64,000 nt of DNA from Tetraselmis striata (taxonomy: Eukaryota > Chlorophyta > Chlorodendrophyceae > Chlorodendrales > Chlorodendraceae), in NCBI GenBank assembly GCA_006384855.1, contig VCJN01000779.1, positions 434,001 through 498,000 of the forward strand, given 5' to 3'. Each line of letters opens with the position of its first letter. Positions within the stretch are counted from its first letter, which is position 1. The position numbers and the translations under genes are program-made. Below, piece after piece: positions 10,301 to 21,378 of this stretch. Below the pieces are notes generated by a model. It saw only the letters and a program-made list of their open reading frames with translations, was not told the DNA's origin and searched no databases.

Positions 10301-13300
10301 AGGAGATGTGCGCTGGGGGCCTGTGCAGCCCACTGCCATGCAGCATGTTGGCGGACCTTACTGCCGGGCAGGAGGAAGAGGCGGCCGAGCCGCTACCTGT
10401 AGGAACAGCCATCCGCCTGGTGGGGGCGAGGTCGCTGAAGGTGAGGCGCTGTGATCTGCATGGGCCGGCGTCCACAGACACCTGCCCAACTGGACCGCTG
10501 CATGTTCGAAGGTTCGACACCTGGAGACACCACCGGGCCAATGCGCGACCTGCGGTTTAAGTCAACGCCGCGAAGCGGCACCCCACAGAAGCAGTCGCTG
10601 ACACTGCTGTGGTGGTGCTACCTGTTGCAGATTAGGTTCGGCACACCGCTGCCTGACGGGGGACTTTTGCTGCTCCCGTGCGAGAGCGGGGCCACCAGCA
10701 ACTGCGGCGCCGCCGCTTCTACCCCCACAGAGGATGTCAGTCACCTGCTGAAGCTTGGGCAGGCACGGGTATCACCTGCCACTGGCATCGAGGTGTGCCA
10801 GCCCTGCGGTTTCACCCTGCTTGGCGCGGGCCTGTGTCCCCCGGGGCGCTACCTGCTGCGCTACGAGCTCACCAAGCAGAGGGAGGCACAGCGCGACGGC
10901 CCAGCTGAGGAGGTGCCGCCCAAGATCCGCGAGGTGGTAGTGTATGAGGAGGGGGTTCTGTCGGCCCGCATGACATACAGCCTTGCCACCGGGTCCCTCG
11001 CTTTCGCCGATGTGCCCTTCGAGCAGCTCCCAGAGGTGCGCGCGCCACCGCCCTGTGTCCCCGGCTGCCATCTCCCTGGCAGATACACCAGTGGCTTGTG
11101 CATGGACTTTTTTCTCGTGAACATCGGCCATACAGCAGCTGCCACTTACATGTGTGCGCACTGCTTTGGCAGGCTATGCAGACGGTGACGGAGGGCGCCA
11201 ACCAAGCGCTCCGCCAGGCGGTGGTCCGTGTCCTGCAGGCTGGTCCGTGTCCAAACAGCACATGCGCGCATGGCCTGGCATCTGTGCAGCAGGAACAGGT
11301 CGCCATCGTGGCGGCAACTGAGCAGCAGGTCGCTTGCCTCCACCGGCCCGCCGTGCCTTGCAAACCCCCCCCCCCCCCCCCCCTCCCCCCCCCCCCCCCC
11401 GCCTTCCCTTGACTCCAGCCAGAGGAGAGCAACAGCCCCAGCTTCGCATTTTGTGCTCCCAGTATTCCTGTTTTGTTTCTGTGGATGCTATCTAGCGAAG
11501 ATGTTACCTGATGATGTCACCCACTGCTGCAGCCATGGGTGGCAACCGTGGCTAATACACCAGGAGCAATCGCACAATCACACAATCTGGCGCGAGGGCG
11601 GTTGTGATATCTTGATATGTATAGCATCAAGTCACGTCTGGTTTACTCTTTCTGCTGCTGCTGCTGCGCCTTCCTCAGGGTCAGCTTATTGTGGACGTCG
11701 ACATCACATTGCACTGGATAGGCGACGACCACGCCTGCGGCGCACTGCTCGGTACCGGCAAGCCCTCTCATGTGGAGGCAATGATGTTGGAGGCTAATGA
11801 GGCTCTCCAGACAGCCGCGACCTCAGGTACTTGCCAACACAGGCAACAGGCAACCATGGTGTAGGTCCTATTTGCTGTCACGGCGAGAACATTCCTTCAA
11901 GCTATCAATTGCCTGCGCCATTCTGCTATCTTGGACTAAGGTGCTGGAAACGTAGACGCGGTTTCTGTCTTGTCCCCAGATAATGAGTATATATGGGATA
12001 GATGCCTCCCATAAACGGACTAACCGAGGAGCTCCTGGAAACACCCCGTGGAGGTTGTTAACATCGTATTGTCTAGTGCTTCTGACAACATCCAACATTT
12101 GGGGCCGTCCATCGGACGCATACACATCGAGATACCTGGGTCGGCGTATGGCCTTACCCGCCCCGTGAGTCGCGGGATGTCGTGGTACCACCTGGATGCC
12201 CTGCCTCTATGGCAATGCACCCCGGCGCATCCTGCTAATTTGCTCTACATAACATGGCTCGCACCCGCGCTATTACCTGCGGGTAGCGAATCCTACACTG
12301 TATTCTCGCGTGCAAATAAAGCGCCACAAATATGTTACGGGTAGCCATTATGTCGCTACATACTCCCATCTGCGATTAAGCGCTGCGCGCGCCAGCGCAC
12401 ACAGCGATTTATGTTCGCGGTGTATTTCCTCTACCCAGAGAATCGGTATATACGCAGGTTTATTTCTCGGCGCCAGACGTATCCAGCAACCCAGATCTCA
12501 GGATAGACATCAGAGTGGAAGAAGGTTCCCGACGGAGGACTGTGCGCAGCGAAGCGGAACAGTAACTGGAACGGCAGGGATGCAAGGGGCGGCACAGTAG
12601 GTTCACGACCGGCACAAGGGGATTGTCCCTGATGACATATGCTTCATAACGCTGCCACGGACAGTTTCTAGACAGTTGTCAAATCGTCATGCCTTTTTGC
12701 ATGGAGCGCGTGTATTGGGGGTGGTGAAGGTCTGCCTGCGCCCGGGTCGCCACACGATGCATTCCTGAGCCCTTCAATGATCTGGTGACTTAGGAAGACT
12801 CATGGAAGAACTGTCCGGCGCGCTGCAAGCAAGCGATTCTGGCATTGACCTGGATAGCCTGGAGCTCACCCACCTGGATGACCGCTCTGCGGGACTGGAC
12901 CTGCACCTTCACTCCGTCATGGCCATGGTGCAGCTCAAATCAAGCCGGATGCTTGACATGCTGGCCCGCGCTCTGGCCGCCATCAAGGCTGCTGCTAGCA
13001 GCCTCCAGCAGAGCGAAGCCGGGACGACCCTGCAGGAGGCGGAGTTTTCTCTCAGCTTTCGGGTATGTGCCACCATTGCATGCAGCATACACGGAGTAAC
13101 ACAGCATGTAGGCGTGCCACCGCAACACAGCATGAGATGGTTACTCACTGTTTAGAGGTACCTGGATAGGCAAGCGTGGCTCCTGACGCCCGCGTGTCCT
13201 TCCTTGCCTTTGGGAGCTTGTTGTCAGCATGGTTGCTGTTTTGGTGATGTCATGGGGGCTCCCTGGGCGCAATGATATGACCTACCATTCTGACAGGGTG

Positions 13301-16300
13301 TATGACAACCATCGGTTTGTCGGAATCGTTATCTCCCCGTAACTGAGATATAGGCGAAGCTCTCTGAAGCAATGTCTACTGAGTCACTACTAGTAAAATA
13401 ACTACTGAGTCCCCTTGATTGTGCTCATTGCAACCCCACCAGGCCTTAGTTGTGGACGCCCTTTCATCGGCTGTTGACAGTTCCCTCAACGCGTTTGAGG
13501 CCACGGGATCGTTCGTGTTTTTCAAAGGGGAGCACCTCGATGAGCTGCAAGAGGCTCTGGCCCAATTCTTAGGCTTCCTCCGCAAAGAGATGGTGCCCAG
13601 CTACCCTGAGCTCGAGCCGTTCTTGAGACGCAGGGCGCAGGGCAGTGGTGCCGGTGTGCCATGGTGGAGCTCGGTCGGTTCGTCAGCCAATGATCTACTG
13701 ACCAGCGCGCTGCTGGAAGGAGTGGCGGAGGAGTCCTGTCGGCAGTCCTTGCAGGCCTCGTACTCATTTACCGCTGCCTTTGCGGAGGATAAGGGCGACA
13801 CAGCGATGGACGGTGGCAGCAGCAGGCGTCGTCTTCTGGCAGCCGGTGGCGGGAGCAGCGGCGGGAGCGGGCGCAGCCGGGTGAGTGCCTACGCCCCGTG
13901 GCACGACATCCATTTTCACGACCCCACAGCTGGTACGAGGAGAAAGTCGCCCGCTTTCAAGCTCAGCCATCATCATTGCTTGCACATCAGCATCAGCCTG
14001 TGTTCTACTTGCCACTGCTGCTTGCGCTTGATAAAACACTCCTGGTCATGGCTCAATTGCCGCACACTGGAATATTTCTTGCCTGGGTTAAGCACATTCT
14101 TGCTGGGGGGGCTTCAGGGCAAGGGTGGCAATGCAGAGCGTGCCATGGACAGCAGCCAGTGGAAGGACAAAGAGATTCTGCAGACAAACGCGGCCGTAGC
14201 GGCCGGTGGGTTGAACCAGGAGGTACCTCGCTACGTGGGCAACGCAAACAACCGGCTGGTCGCCGGCGTGCTCCTGCACCAGACGCGACGACCCCCTCGC
14301 GTGCTGCCCTACATGTGCAGCGCCCACGAGGAACGCTTCCATGGCCTCACCAAAATGTGTACCACAATGGAGATTGTTTTAGCCAACCTGCCGGTGCGTG
14401 TGGACCCTGCAACTCTATCCCAGCTGAAAACCGTGAAGCCTGGTGTTATCAGAGACATGCATGCTGTCACTTCTGAGTCTCATTACATGAGTACAAGTAA
14501 TTCATCGAAGGCTGTCTACTGCGGCATTATTCCAGTCATTCCCCGAGCCTGCACCCAAGTAATGTTCCCCAGGGATCAAGTGGTCACTCCCACCGTTGCC
14601 TCGCAGGAGGGAGAAGTAATGCGCTACGCCGAAGACTTTGCCCACCCGCTGGCGCCCTACGGCAGCGACCCCGTTCTTCGACCAGCGAGCGCTCTGTTCA
14701 GCGCAGCCGCCAGGGCAGATGACTACTATAACATGTCCCGGGAGTCAGGAGAAGTCAGTGGATATGGCGCGGCACGCTGGTTCTTCCCGCGGCAGGTCGC
14801 AGGCTTGGCAGATGGGTTTCCCTTGGTGCTGGAGACCCGCATGTCTCGCCGACGGGCGTCCGAGGTAACCTCACATCCCTCTGTGCATCCATATACCCCA
14901 ATATCACGGGCGCCATCCTGGTCCAGTGGGAGTGCTGCTCTCCTGAGCCCACTGCCTGGCGCTGCCGGTGTACCAACCCAACTCCCGTGTGCTCTTAGGC
15001 GTGGTACGGGCTAGACGAGGCTGCCCTCATCGACGACAAGACGGCAGGGTTGTCCTTCCGCTTCGCCATTTTCAACACCAAGGCTTCCTCTGTGGGGAGT
15101 GCCAAGGTGACGTTCTTCCAGGCGCAATCGGGCCTGCTCTCGTCTGTGCTGGAGGTGCGGCAAGCTGTGGCAGCTACTGAAGCCGCACGCGCATCCATGC
15201 CATGCTATTCCATGCCATGCTGGCCTGGCTGCCCCCCCCCCCCCCCCCGGGCCATCCTGCAAGCCGCTGATTGCCGGCGGTGATCCACACGCAGGTTCAA
15301 GAAGCCGTACTCGCCGCACACCTCCTTGGCCCAGCAAAGCTGTTCGTCGCAGAGGTGCGCATCACCTTGCTGACATGCGGCCATTCTTGGCCGGTGCATT
15401 CCAGTGGGTGGTGGCAAGTGCGTACCTTGTCCAACCCTGACGCACGCCGCTGCGCTTGCGCGGCAGGCGGTCGTCACTCTGGGCCTCTGCTGCTTGAAGC
15501 TGAAGGACATCACCCAGAGTCCCCAGAGCCTCCCTGTCCGCCTGGCCCTTTTTACCTGCCTCGTAGCCGTCCTGGCCATGCACTTGTTGTGCATATTTCG
15601 TGGCTTGCAGCTGAATTTCGAGCCCTCGTATGACATCTATGACGCCGCGCCATCAGGCGTTGCCCGCTGGTGGATGCCGTTCAAGGTGCGCTGAACCCAA
15701 TGACACCGCCCCAACCCCTGTCACCGCTATTGCCCAACAAGCCCAGAGCAGTCTGGTGCGCCACCATGCAGAAGGATTTATGAGTTTTTGCATGATACTT
15801 GTGCCAACCACCACCAGTATGCCGGGTGTATCGTGCGGATTGGTGCATCACACTCTACCACCTTGGCCACGTGTTTTGGTCCAAAACTGAATGGGATCTG
15901 ATTCCGAACAGTCAGTCTGTGATTACGGTGCCCATGGCGTTACTCTGCTCCGAAACCACCCTGCATCAATGCACTTTTGGGTTCTTATATTCGAATCTGC
16001 ATGGAAACAAGCCGTTACTTCACTTACCGCCAAAGGGCAAAAGAGAGCACAGCATGACACCGGGCTCAGAACTCCTACACGCGCCACTCCTGCCCGAGTC
16101 AGGCGATGGCGCAACCGAGTTGATGCAAACCACCTCATTTCCTTTCCAGCAGCCAGCTCACACTGACTTGCCCACCGAATCCGCAGGCCAACGCAACCAC
16201 TGCAGGGAGCGCCGACACGTATGTGCCACGCGGGGCACCCGGGCGCTGGAAACTGCCAGATGACAACACCGGTAACCCCTATCCCCTGTTTCCGACATGG

Positions 16301-19300
16301 CGACATTCCGTTCCTGACACTCTCTGCACAGTCACGCATGCTAATCAGGGGGTTGCTCATAGGCTCTGGCCAGTACCAACCCACATGCTCTCCCCCAATC
16401 AAAGGCCGATTGCTGCCATAATTATCTCCACGCTCGCAGGTTTTATTATGAGTTCTTTGTTCGCTCGTTAGGGAGCATGTGTCGTGATGTGCAGTCACAA
16501 GACAGCCAGTTTCATTCCAAGTCGAGTCTGTAGGGATCAGGGATGCTATGTCATTAATGATCTATGCCGAGGTTTGGACTCGTGCCCTATTTTCAAGTCA
16601 AAGTAGTGTTAAATGCTTAACAAGAACAAAACCTTACAAGTGCACGAGTCCAATCCTCGGCATACTTTATTGATGTTATGGCATTCAGGAAAAGCAGTTT
16701 CACACTATGACTCCCATCGTGCCTGAGCAACAATGATGGTCATTAATATCTCGACAGCATTACGCTGGCATTGCCACGACATCGGCCAGACAGCCTGACG
16801 CGCAATGCTGCGCACGCGCCCAACTCCCGTCGCAGGGCTGAATGCTTTTGGCGGCGCGCTGCTGGACGTCGAGGCGCTGATCCTTTCAAGCACGCTCTGG
16901 CATTTCCTGCAGTTGGTCGCGGTGCTGTTACTGCTCTTTCACTGGTTGCAGCTGGCGTCTGTGAACCCCTCCATTGAGCGCATCCGCGCCACCATCGTCT
17001 CCGCGCGCTCTGACCTGTGCCACTTTTTTGTGCTCATGGCCATCCTCATGGTGCTGGCGGCCTTTGCGTGCCACATCGGGCTGGGCAGCCACCTTCGAAG
17101 TGTCTCCAGCGTGCAGGACGCCGTGAGGACCATGTTCAGCCTCATGGTGTCCAGCGACTTGGGCGGTATCAACCAGCTGGCCAAGAGCCAAGAGGTATAC
17201 CTGTCGCTGATGGAGTCTGTCATGGCGCACCTCTTGCTGTTCCTGCTGCCAACGCTGTTCATCTTCGTCATGCTCAACTTCCTGTTGGCCATCCTGGGTC
17301 TGCGATGGGCAGGTGCGCGCAAGCCCCCCCCCCCCCCCCCCGGGCCTTGCATTTCATGGTGCCCAATGGATGATGTGGAACAACCCTTCCCAGTATCCAA
17401 GAATGTCGTGCTGAGGTTGCGGTGGTCACGGTCCCTTGTGTTGCGAGCAGAGCAGCTGGAGGTGCGCGACAGCAAGCTCAAGGCGCAGCAGTACCAGAGC
17501 TACTACGGCCACCCTCTTGCGGATGTACTTCTCAACTACACCGATAACCTGCGGGGCGCTGCCGAAGAGTTGGTCAACCGCATCCAGCGACGGCTGTTGA
17601 GGGCGCCACAGCATCGGAGGACCATAAGCTTGGGTGGGCGACCATTGCATCACAAGCTGCAGCGGACCATCGCCTATGTGGTGCGCGTGGGGGAGGAGAA
17701 GCAGCGGCGCCGCCAGGGGGCCGTGGCCCACGCTGCAGGGGGCTTCATGGTGGCGCTACGCAGGAGCACCAGCAGCGTGATGACTGCGACGCCCCATGGT
17801 GCCGCCTCTCAGCGCCAGGCGCTAGCCGGCCTGCTGGGATTTGTGCGTGCTGGCCGTGTTGTCCGCCTGCCCCAGAAGGAGGCCGCGGCGAAGCAGGCGG
17901 ACGGGGACTCGGACACGGCGCGCCTTGTGGCAGCCCTTGCATACCTGCAGACGCACGGATTTGGAGAAAGGGACTCGATAGGGGCCTCCAGACAGTCGCA
18001 GGGCGGTGCTTGGCTGCCCGAGGCCGGAACCCAGGGGCGCTCTTCGCTACCCATTCAGGCTTGGGCAGAGCCAGATTCACAGGATGGCAATCGTTTTCGC
18101 ACGAGACACAGTCACCACCGAGAGCGTCTTCGCCCTGCGACAGCGACAGCGGGGGCGGGTGATGCGCCGGCACAATCCCGCCCTCGCCACACAACCTTTC
18201 GTCAACGCCCTGCGACAGCGACAGCGGGGGCGGGTGATGCGCCGGCACAATCCCGCCCTCGCCACACAACCTTTCGTCAACGCCCTGCGACAGCGACAGC
18301 GGGGGCGGGTGATGCGCCGGCACAATCCCGCCCTCGCCACACAACCTTTCGTCAACGCCCTGTGACAGCGGCGGCAGCGGCAGGTGATGCGCCGGCACAG
18401 CCCCGCCCTCGCCACCCAACCTTTCGTCAACGCCCTGTGACGGCGACAACGGCGGGTGATGCGCCGGCACAGCCCCGCCTTCGTCACACTACTTTCCGGC
18501 GCCGCAAAGCAGTGGCGGCACCCGGAAGGTCGGCACCATCCCAGTCTGCTCCGTCACGGTCGGATACATCGTGGCAAGGCCCAGGGCCAACGGCCATCGA
18601 TTTGCACCAAGCTGTGCTGACCGGTCCCGGTCCCAATGATCTGCGCAACCTCATTGTCGCCACACATGGGGCCCGACTGGCGGTGGAGGGAATCAGCCGG
18701 CACATAGCAGCAATGGCTGCTGAACAAGAGGCGATGGCGGACGAGCTGGCGCGGATGTCACAGCTCTGGTGCTGGAGCTCCCCTCCTTTGCCATGCCACG
18801 GCCACATCTTTGACAGTGCGCGTGCGTGTCACAGCGGGGCCGAACCCCGCCGTGATGCTGCGTCCAATGAGGAGCTGTCGCCAGCCAGCCTCGGCACGCA
18901 CAACGACAGCGTGCCTGTGATTCCTTGTTCACGTGTTCACGCTCTGCTGCGCGACAACCATGACAGCAGCAACACGGCGGAGGTCGCCGCTTCCCCGGAT
19001 ACATCAGTCGAGCCAAGATCCCCTCGTGGCTCATCGCCTCTGCCGCATGTCCCTCCGGAGGGCGTGGTCAGTGTCCTTTGGGCGGCCCAGTCGAAAACAG
19101 GGATCGCTCCGGCGGAGTCCATGGCGGCCATTGATGACCTGCCACAGCTACCCTCCACGGAGGGCATCCGGCCCACTTCGTTCAGTGAGGACCTGGTGAC
19201 CGGCCCCATGTTCACGCGACGCCACAACGCACAAGCCGAGACCGGGCCGCCGTCACCTCCACCAGCGCCCCACGTCCCAATGGCTCTTCAGGCAGTCAGT

Positions 19301-19864
19301 GCCTCGCAGCCCTGTGAAGCATCTCAAGAGCCAACGGCTCCGGGTACCAGGAAGGAGGGTGCATATGCAGTCTCCAGCCCGATTCCTGACGCCGCCCAGG
19401 CAGAGCGCCGCCAGAGCTCCACGCCGCAGGCATGCCAGCATGAGGGAGACAATCCGGAAGAGTTGTGGGACGAGGGGTCTTCTGATCTGCCTGAGCTTCC
19501 CTCTGTTGCTGCTTCCCCAACGCCGCCAGAGACTGGCGCCGAGCAAGCCCCGGCCGCCGTCTTGCACCCCTGCATAAAGAGCACCAGCATGCTTGCCAGG
19601 GCTCCTGCTGCGTATGCAGAGCGTGACAGCGAGCACGTCGCGGCTGCCCAGTCAGTGGCGCACCAAACAATGCGAGGGCGCTCTGCCACAGTCCCAGGCC
19701 TACCAGAGCTCCCCGAGTTGGGCGGCGCGGATGTCAAGCCACCCCCGGACCCGGCTGCCCCGTCAGCCAGACCAGCATGGGCTCAGCCGGCGGATGCGGA
19801 CAAGCGCACCGAGGCAGCGACAAAACGCTGCCCAAAGATAACCTCATCCGCACCTCGCGGGTGA
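3819..19864 (+). CDS. polycystin-type cation channel with large adhesive ectodomain (gene A)
   Basis: Exons: 3819-3989, 4689-4889, 5042-5099, 5365-6427, 6579-6803, 7133-7712, 7974-8327, 8568-9106, 9284-9584, 9719-10015, 10150-10440, 10631-11035, 11173-11328, 11679-11826, 12794-13062, 13443-13880, 14118-14393, 14607-14864, 14999-15154, 15295-15354, 15467-15685, 16187-16271, 16836-17312, 17451-19864. They sum to 9,441 nt (3,146 residues plus stop) with matching phases at every junction. Nearly all borders recur in the paralogue at 46-63 kb. The order is signal peptide, two galactose-binding-like modules, a PT/PPSPPP hinge, beta/alpha modules, an Ig-like module, a polycystin extracellular domain, a pore and an 800-residue cytoplasmic tail. 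Polycystins are TRP-family cation channels of cilia or plasma membrane; a surface mechano- or adhesion-sensing role is inferred. S1 and S3 are not found. The exact start and one or two small exons could differ. Confidence 0.75.
4689..5099 (+). CDS. gene A exons 2-3: first galactose-binding-like module
   Basis: The two exons (4689-4889 and 5042-5099) read FPPDDEW, NCVDG, a Cys pair, [15 protein letters not shown] and then LAIYAG. This is the pattern of eukaryotic F5/8-C or fucolectin-like jelly rolls that bind sugars. The paralogue encodes the same stretch in a single exon (62904-63147), so the intron at 4890-5041 is present in only one copy. Confidence 0.5.
5365..6427 (+). CDS. gene A exon 4: second galactose-binding-like module plus PT hinge
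   Basis: The first 80 codons ([36 protein letters not shown]) match the paralogue module at 62154-62623 and complete the sugar-binding-like fold. The exon then runs directly into about 250 codons of PAPT repeats. Ser/Thr/Pro stretches of this kind are usually hydroxylated and O-glycosylated in green algae. Confidence 0.6.
5630..6400 (+). repeat. PT-repeat minisatellite (coding)
   Basis: Degenerate 12-base PAPT units are organised into a higher-order period of 72 bases, clearest from about 5880 to 6110 where near-identical 72-base blocks recur. The strand asymmetry makes a long GAGVGAGVG shadow frame on the other strand. The paralogue has no PT tract here. Confidence 0.9.
6579..7235 (+). CDS. 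gene A exon 5 and start of exon 6: PPSPPP hinge
   Basis: Exon 5 (6579-6803, 75 codons) and the first 34 codons of exon 6 are almost entirely Pro with Ser/Ala/Arg, ending in the SPPR style of Volvocales extensin and pherophorin hinges. Both borders split an AGx codon (phase 2), the same phase used by all the small hinge exons of the paralogue, so hinge exons can be gained or lost without a frameshift. Confidence 0.7.
7236..11826 (+). CDS. gene A ectodomain core, exons 6-14
   Basis: Exon 6 starts a module with [11 protein letters not shown] and a strand VVSVNLHW followed by a helix around [13 protein letters not shown] similar strand-helix pattern recurs in exon 7 (RVHLRLLFV then [15 protein letters not shown]) and exon 14 (VDVDITLHW then [13 protein letters not shown]), suggesting three related beta/alpha modules. 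Exon 8 (8568-9106) is Ig-like: [16 protein letters not shown] and [11 protein letters not shown] are typical of HYR/DUF5011-type domains. Exons 9-13 are Cys-rich (for example SSCGLD, ERLCRN, MDTICMD) and match the paralogue without a family I can name. All exons lie between GT-AG borders in matching phase. Confidence 0.6.
11827..12793 (+). other. enlarged intron 14 with probable insertion
   Basis: This intron is 967 bases against 278 for the equivalent intron of the paralogue (53203-53480). The extra sequence, roughly 11880-12600, has no paralogue match and no convincing frame. It looks like an inserted repeat, but clear terminal repeats or a target duplication were not found. Confidence 0.45.
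12794..13880 (+). CDS. gene A exons 15-16: membrane-proximal helical region
   Basis: Exon 15 (12794-13062) is largely helical with a heptad-like [14 protein letters not shown] stretch. Exon 16 (13443-13880) contains [17 protein letters not shown] and ends in [18 protein letters not shown]. The same [14 protein letters not shown] motif is kept in the paralogue, so it is likely functional as a flexible or cleavable linker before the channel. No recognisable GPS site was seen. Confidence 0.55.
14118..15354 (+). CDS. gene A exons 17-20: polycystin extracellular (TOP-type) domain
   Basis: The sequence runs [19 protein letters not shown], then a [21 protein letters not shown] block, then [19 protein letters not shown] and FRFAIFN. 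The last is the W/IDD-T and F.xYN signature of polycystin extracellular domains. Exon lengths (276, 258, 156, 60) equal those of the paralogue exactly. The domain normally sits between S1 and S2; no S1 was found upstream. Confidence 0.7.
15467..17312 (+). CDS. gene A exons 21-23: channel transmembrane and pore region
   Basis: Exon 21 holds a hydrophobic S2 ([20 protein letters not shown]). Exon 22 (16187-16271) encodes the extracellular S3-S4 loop ending [10 protein letters not shown]. Exon 23 (16836-17312) holds S4 ([17 protein letters not shown]), a basic linker, S5 ([19 protein letters not shown]), the pore turn [11 protein letters not shown] and S6 ([20 protein letters not shown]). Junction phases 0, 0 and 1 fit. 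Exon 23 is nearly identical to its paralogue. S3 would be expected between 15685 and 16187 but could not be located. Confidence 0.75.
17451..19864 (+). CDS. gene A exon 24: long cytoplasmic tail
   Basis: This single 804-codon exon begins [20 protein letters not shown] and continues with basic, helical text ([30 protein letters not shown]) shared with the paralogue. It then becomes low-complexity and weakly conserved, and ends with a conserved [22 protein letters not shown] block before TGA. The preceding intron (17313-17450) contains a C run and stays open in frame, so its retention would not stop translation. Confidence 0.7.
18121..18495 (+). repeat. 75-bp coding minisatellite in the tail, about five units
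   Basis: Units encode [20 protein letters not shown] and five further residues, 25 in all. The first three are essentially identical and the last two diverged. The paralogue has a His/Arg-rich segment instead. A multiple of three keeps the frame whatever the copy number. Confidence 0.9.
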
Positions 19865-21154
19865 GGGGCGTCCACGCGCCCGGGATCGCCCAGCTGGTAT
19901 CTCCTGCCGTGCCTATCAAGCTCCGGCAGGGCGGTGTGCTACACCCTACACCCCAACAGAAGACGCCTGCTGTGAAATTGTCCGTAGCATGTAGTCCTCT
20001 GAAGGCCAATGATGGCGCAGAGTAAGTCACGAGAAGAGTGCCAGCGATGTGTTTATGGTTAATAACTGTTTTGATGAACGTGAGAGCATTCACCGTCACG
20101 TCATCTGCTATCTGTGTACACTGTAGCACTCAGTCTTCGGAGGGATTGCTTTGACTTCCATGTGCCATTTTAGACACGTCAGGAAGGCATTTTTTGGACT
20201 CCCAGGGGCATCGTTGCCTGCCAATGCTATGGTGCCCCATCTCTGCGCTATTATAATGAACGAGCGACCCTAAACATGGAAGCAATTGGTGAGGAAACAG
20301 TAATAAGGCATCTAGGAATAGAAACTATGGCTGCTCTGGAATAATTGAACGGGCCCCAGCGGTGGGGATAGGTACATCAGATATGCTGTCATTCTTTGGG
20401 AGGACTCTCCCTCCAGCGCCCTCCATCACCACCAGGCATGAAAGGAATAAATATCAGGGCATCTTTCTCTGGTGGGTTTGGGGATTGCTTCACCCCTTGA
20501 TGGACATGCCGAGCGGCTCGGCGCGCCAGGACGTGGGTGAGTGCGCTCAGGCAGTGGTATACGCTGTCACAGAAGTGTTTCCGCCTCACAACGGGATCTC
20601 CATGGCATGTCGAGGAGAGTGCTTATATGGGCAGGAGGCGGGAGGGGTGTCGGGCGCAGGGGGGTTGTCTCCGTGCTTCACGCATGAAAATTGGAAGAGG
20701 CTAGCTAAGTAATATCTTGGCTTGTCCTCGACAAATGTCTGGTGACGCGCTCCTCTGCTTCAATAGCGCGGACATTTGGGCTTTTGTCCATGTGAATGCA
20801 CGCCCTAGGCTGGAGCCGGGCTTGTTGCCTGCGACTGAGGCACGATCATCGGACCTCCGTTGCTCTAGTGGCCGCCGCAAAGCGCCAACCTACCATATAA
20901 AATCAGGCCACACTCGTGCATGCATACGAGGGGACGCAATATTGCTAGGGGCTGTGATTTGGGATATGTAAATACTGCGTCAGCCGGCAGCGCGCGCCCG
21001 GCTTCGGTTGTGTACGGGATGTAAGGATTATGATGTCAGCCGAGTCGGCGAACTTTGATACGGTATCCACGCCACTGTGCACATGCCTACCCGGTGCGCG
21101 CTGTGAGCTGGCCGGACAACGCAGTGTCCTCTCATGTCGCAACGACTACCATAT
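19865..21154. other. intergenic spacer downstream of gene A
   Basis: About 1.3 kb with only short unconvincing frames. It must hold the 3' end of gene A and, convergently, that of the minus-strand gene ending at 21155. No TGTAA-type polyadenylation signal could be tied to gene A; TGTAA occurs near 20967 and 21018. Confidence 0.4.
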
Positions 21155-21347
21155 CTAGCGCCAGTTGATTCTCGCACCGTTGGTAAAACTAAACCCCGAT
21201 ACTGTGCGTTGCATGTGAAGCTGCGCTGCTTTGCTCCGGGACAGTTTCCGAAGCTGCTCGAGCACCGGCTGCCTCCGGGACGCCACGCAGCGGTCCGTCT
21301 TCATTGTGTACGACATCCTCTGCGGCAGCACAGCAGGTGCCACCGGG

Positions 21348-21378
<31 letters not shown>

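Noticed and set aside
17745-18470. Minus-strand repetitive frame with [13 protein letters not shown] units
   Set aside because: Antisense of the 75-bp minisatellite in the polycystin tail exon.
20362-20712. 116-codon plus-strand frame in the spacer after gene A
   Set aside because: No family motif, no GC3 bias and no splice partners; consistent with chance.
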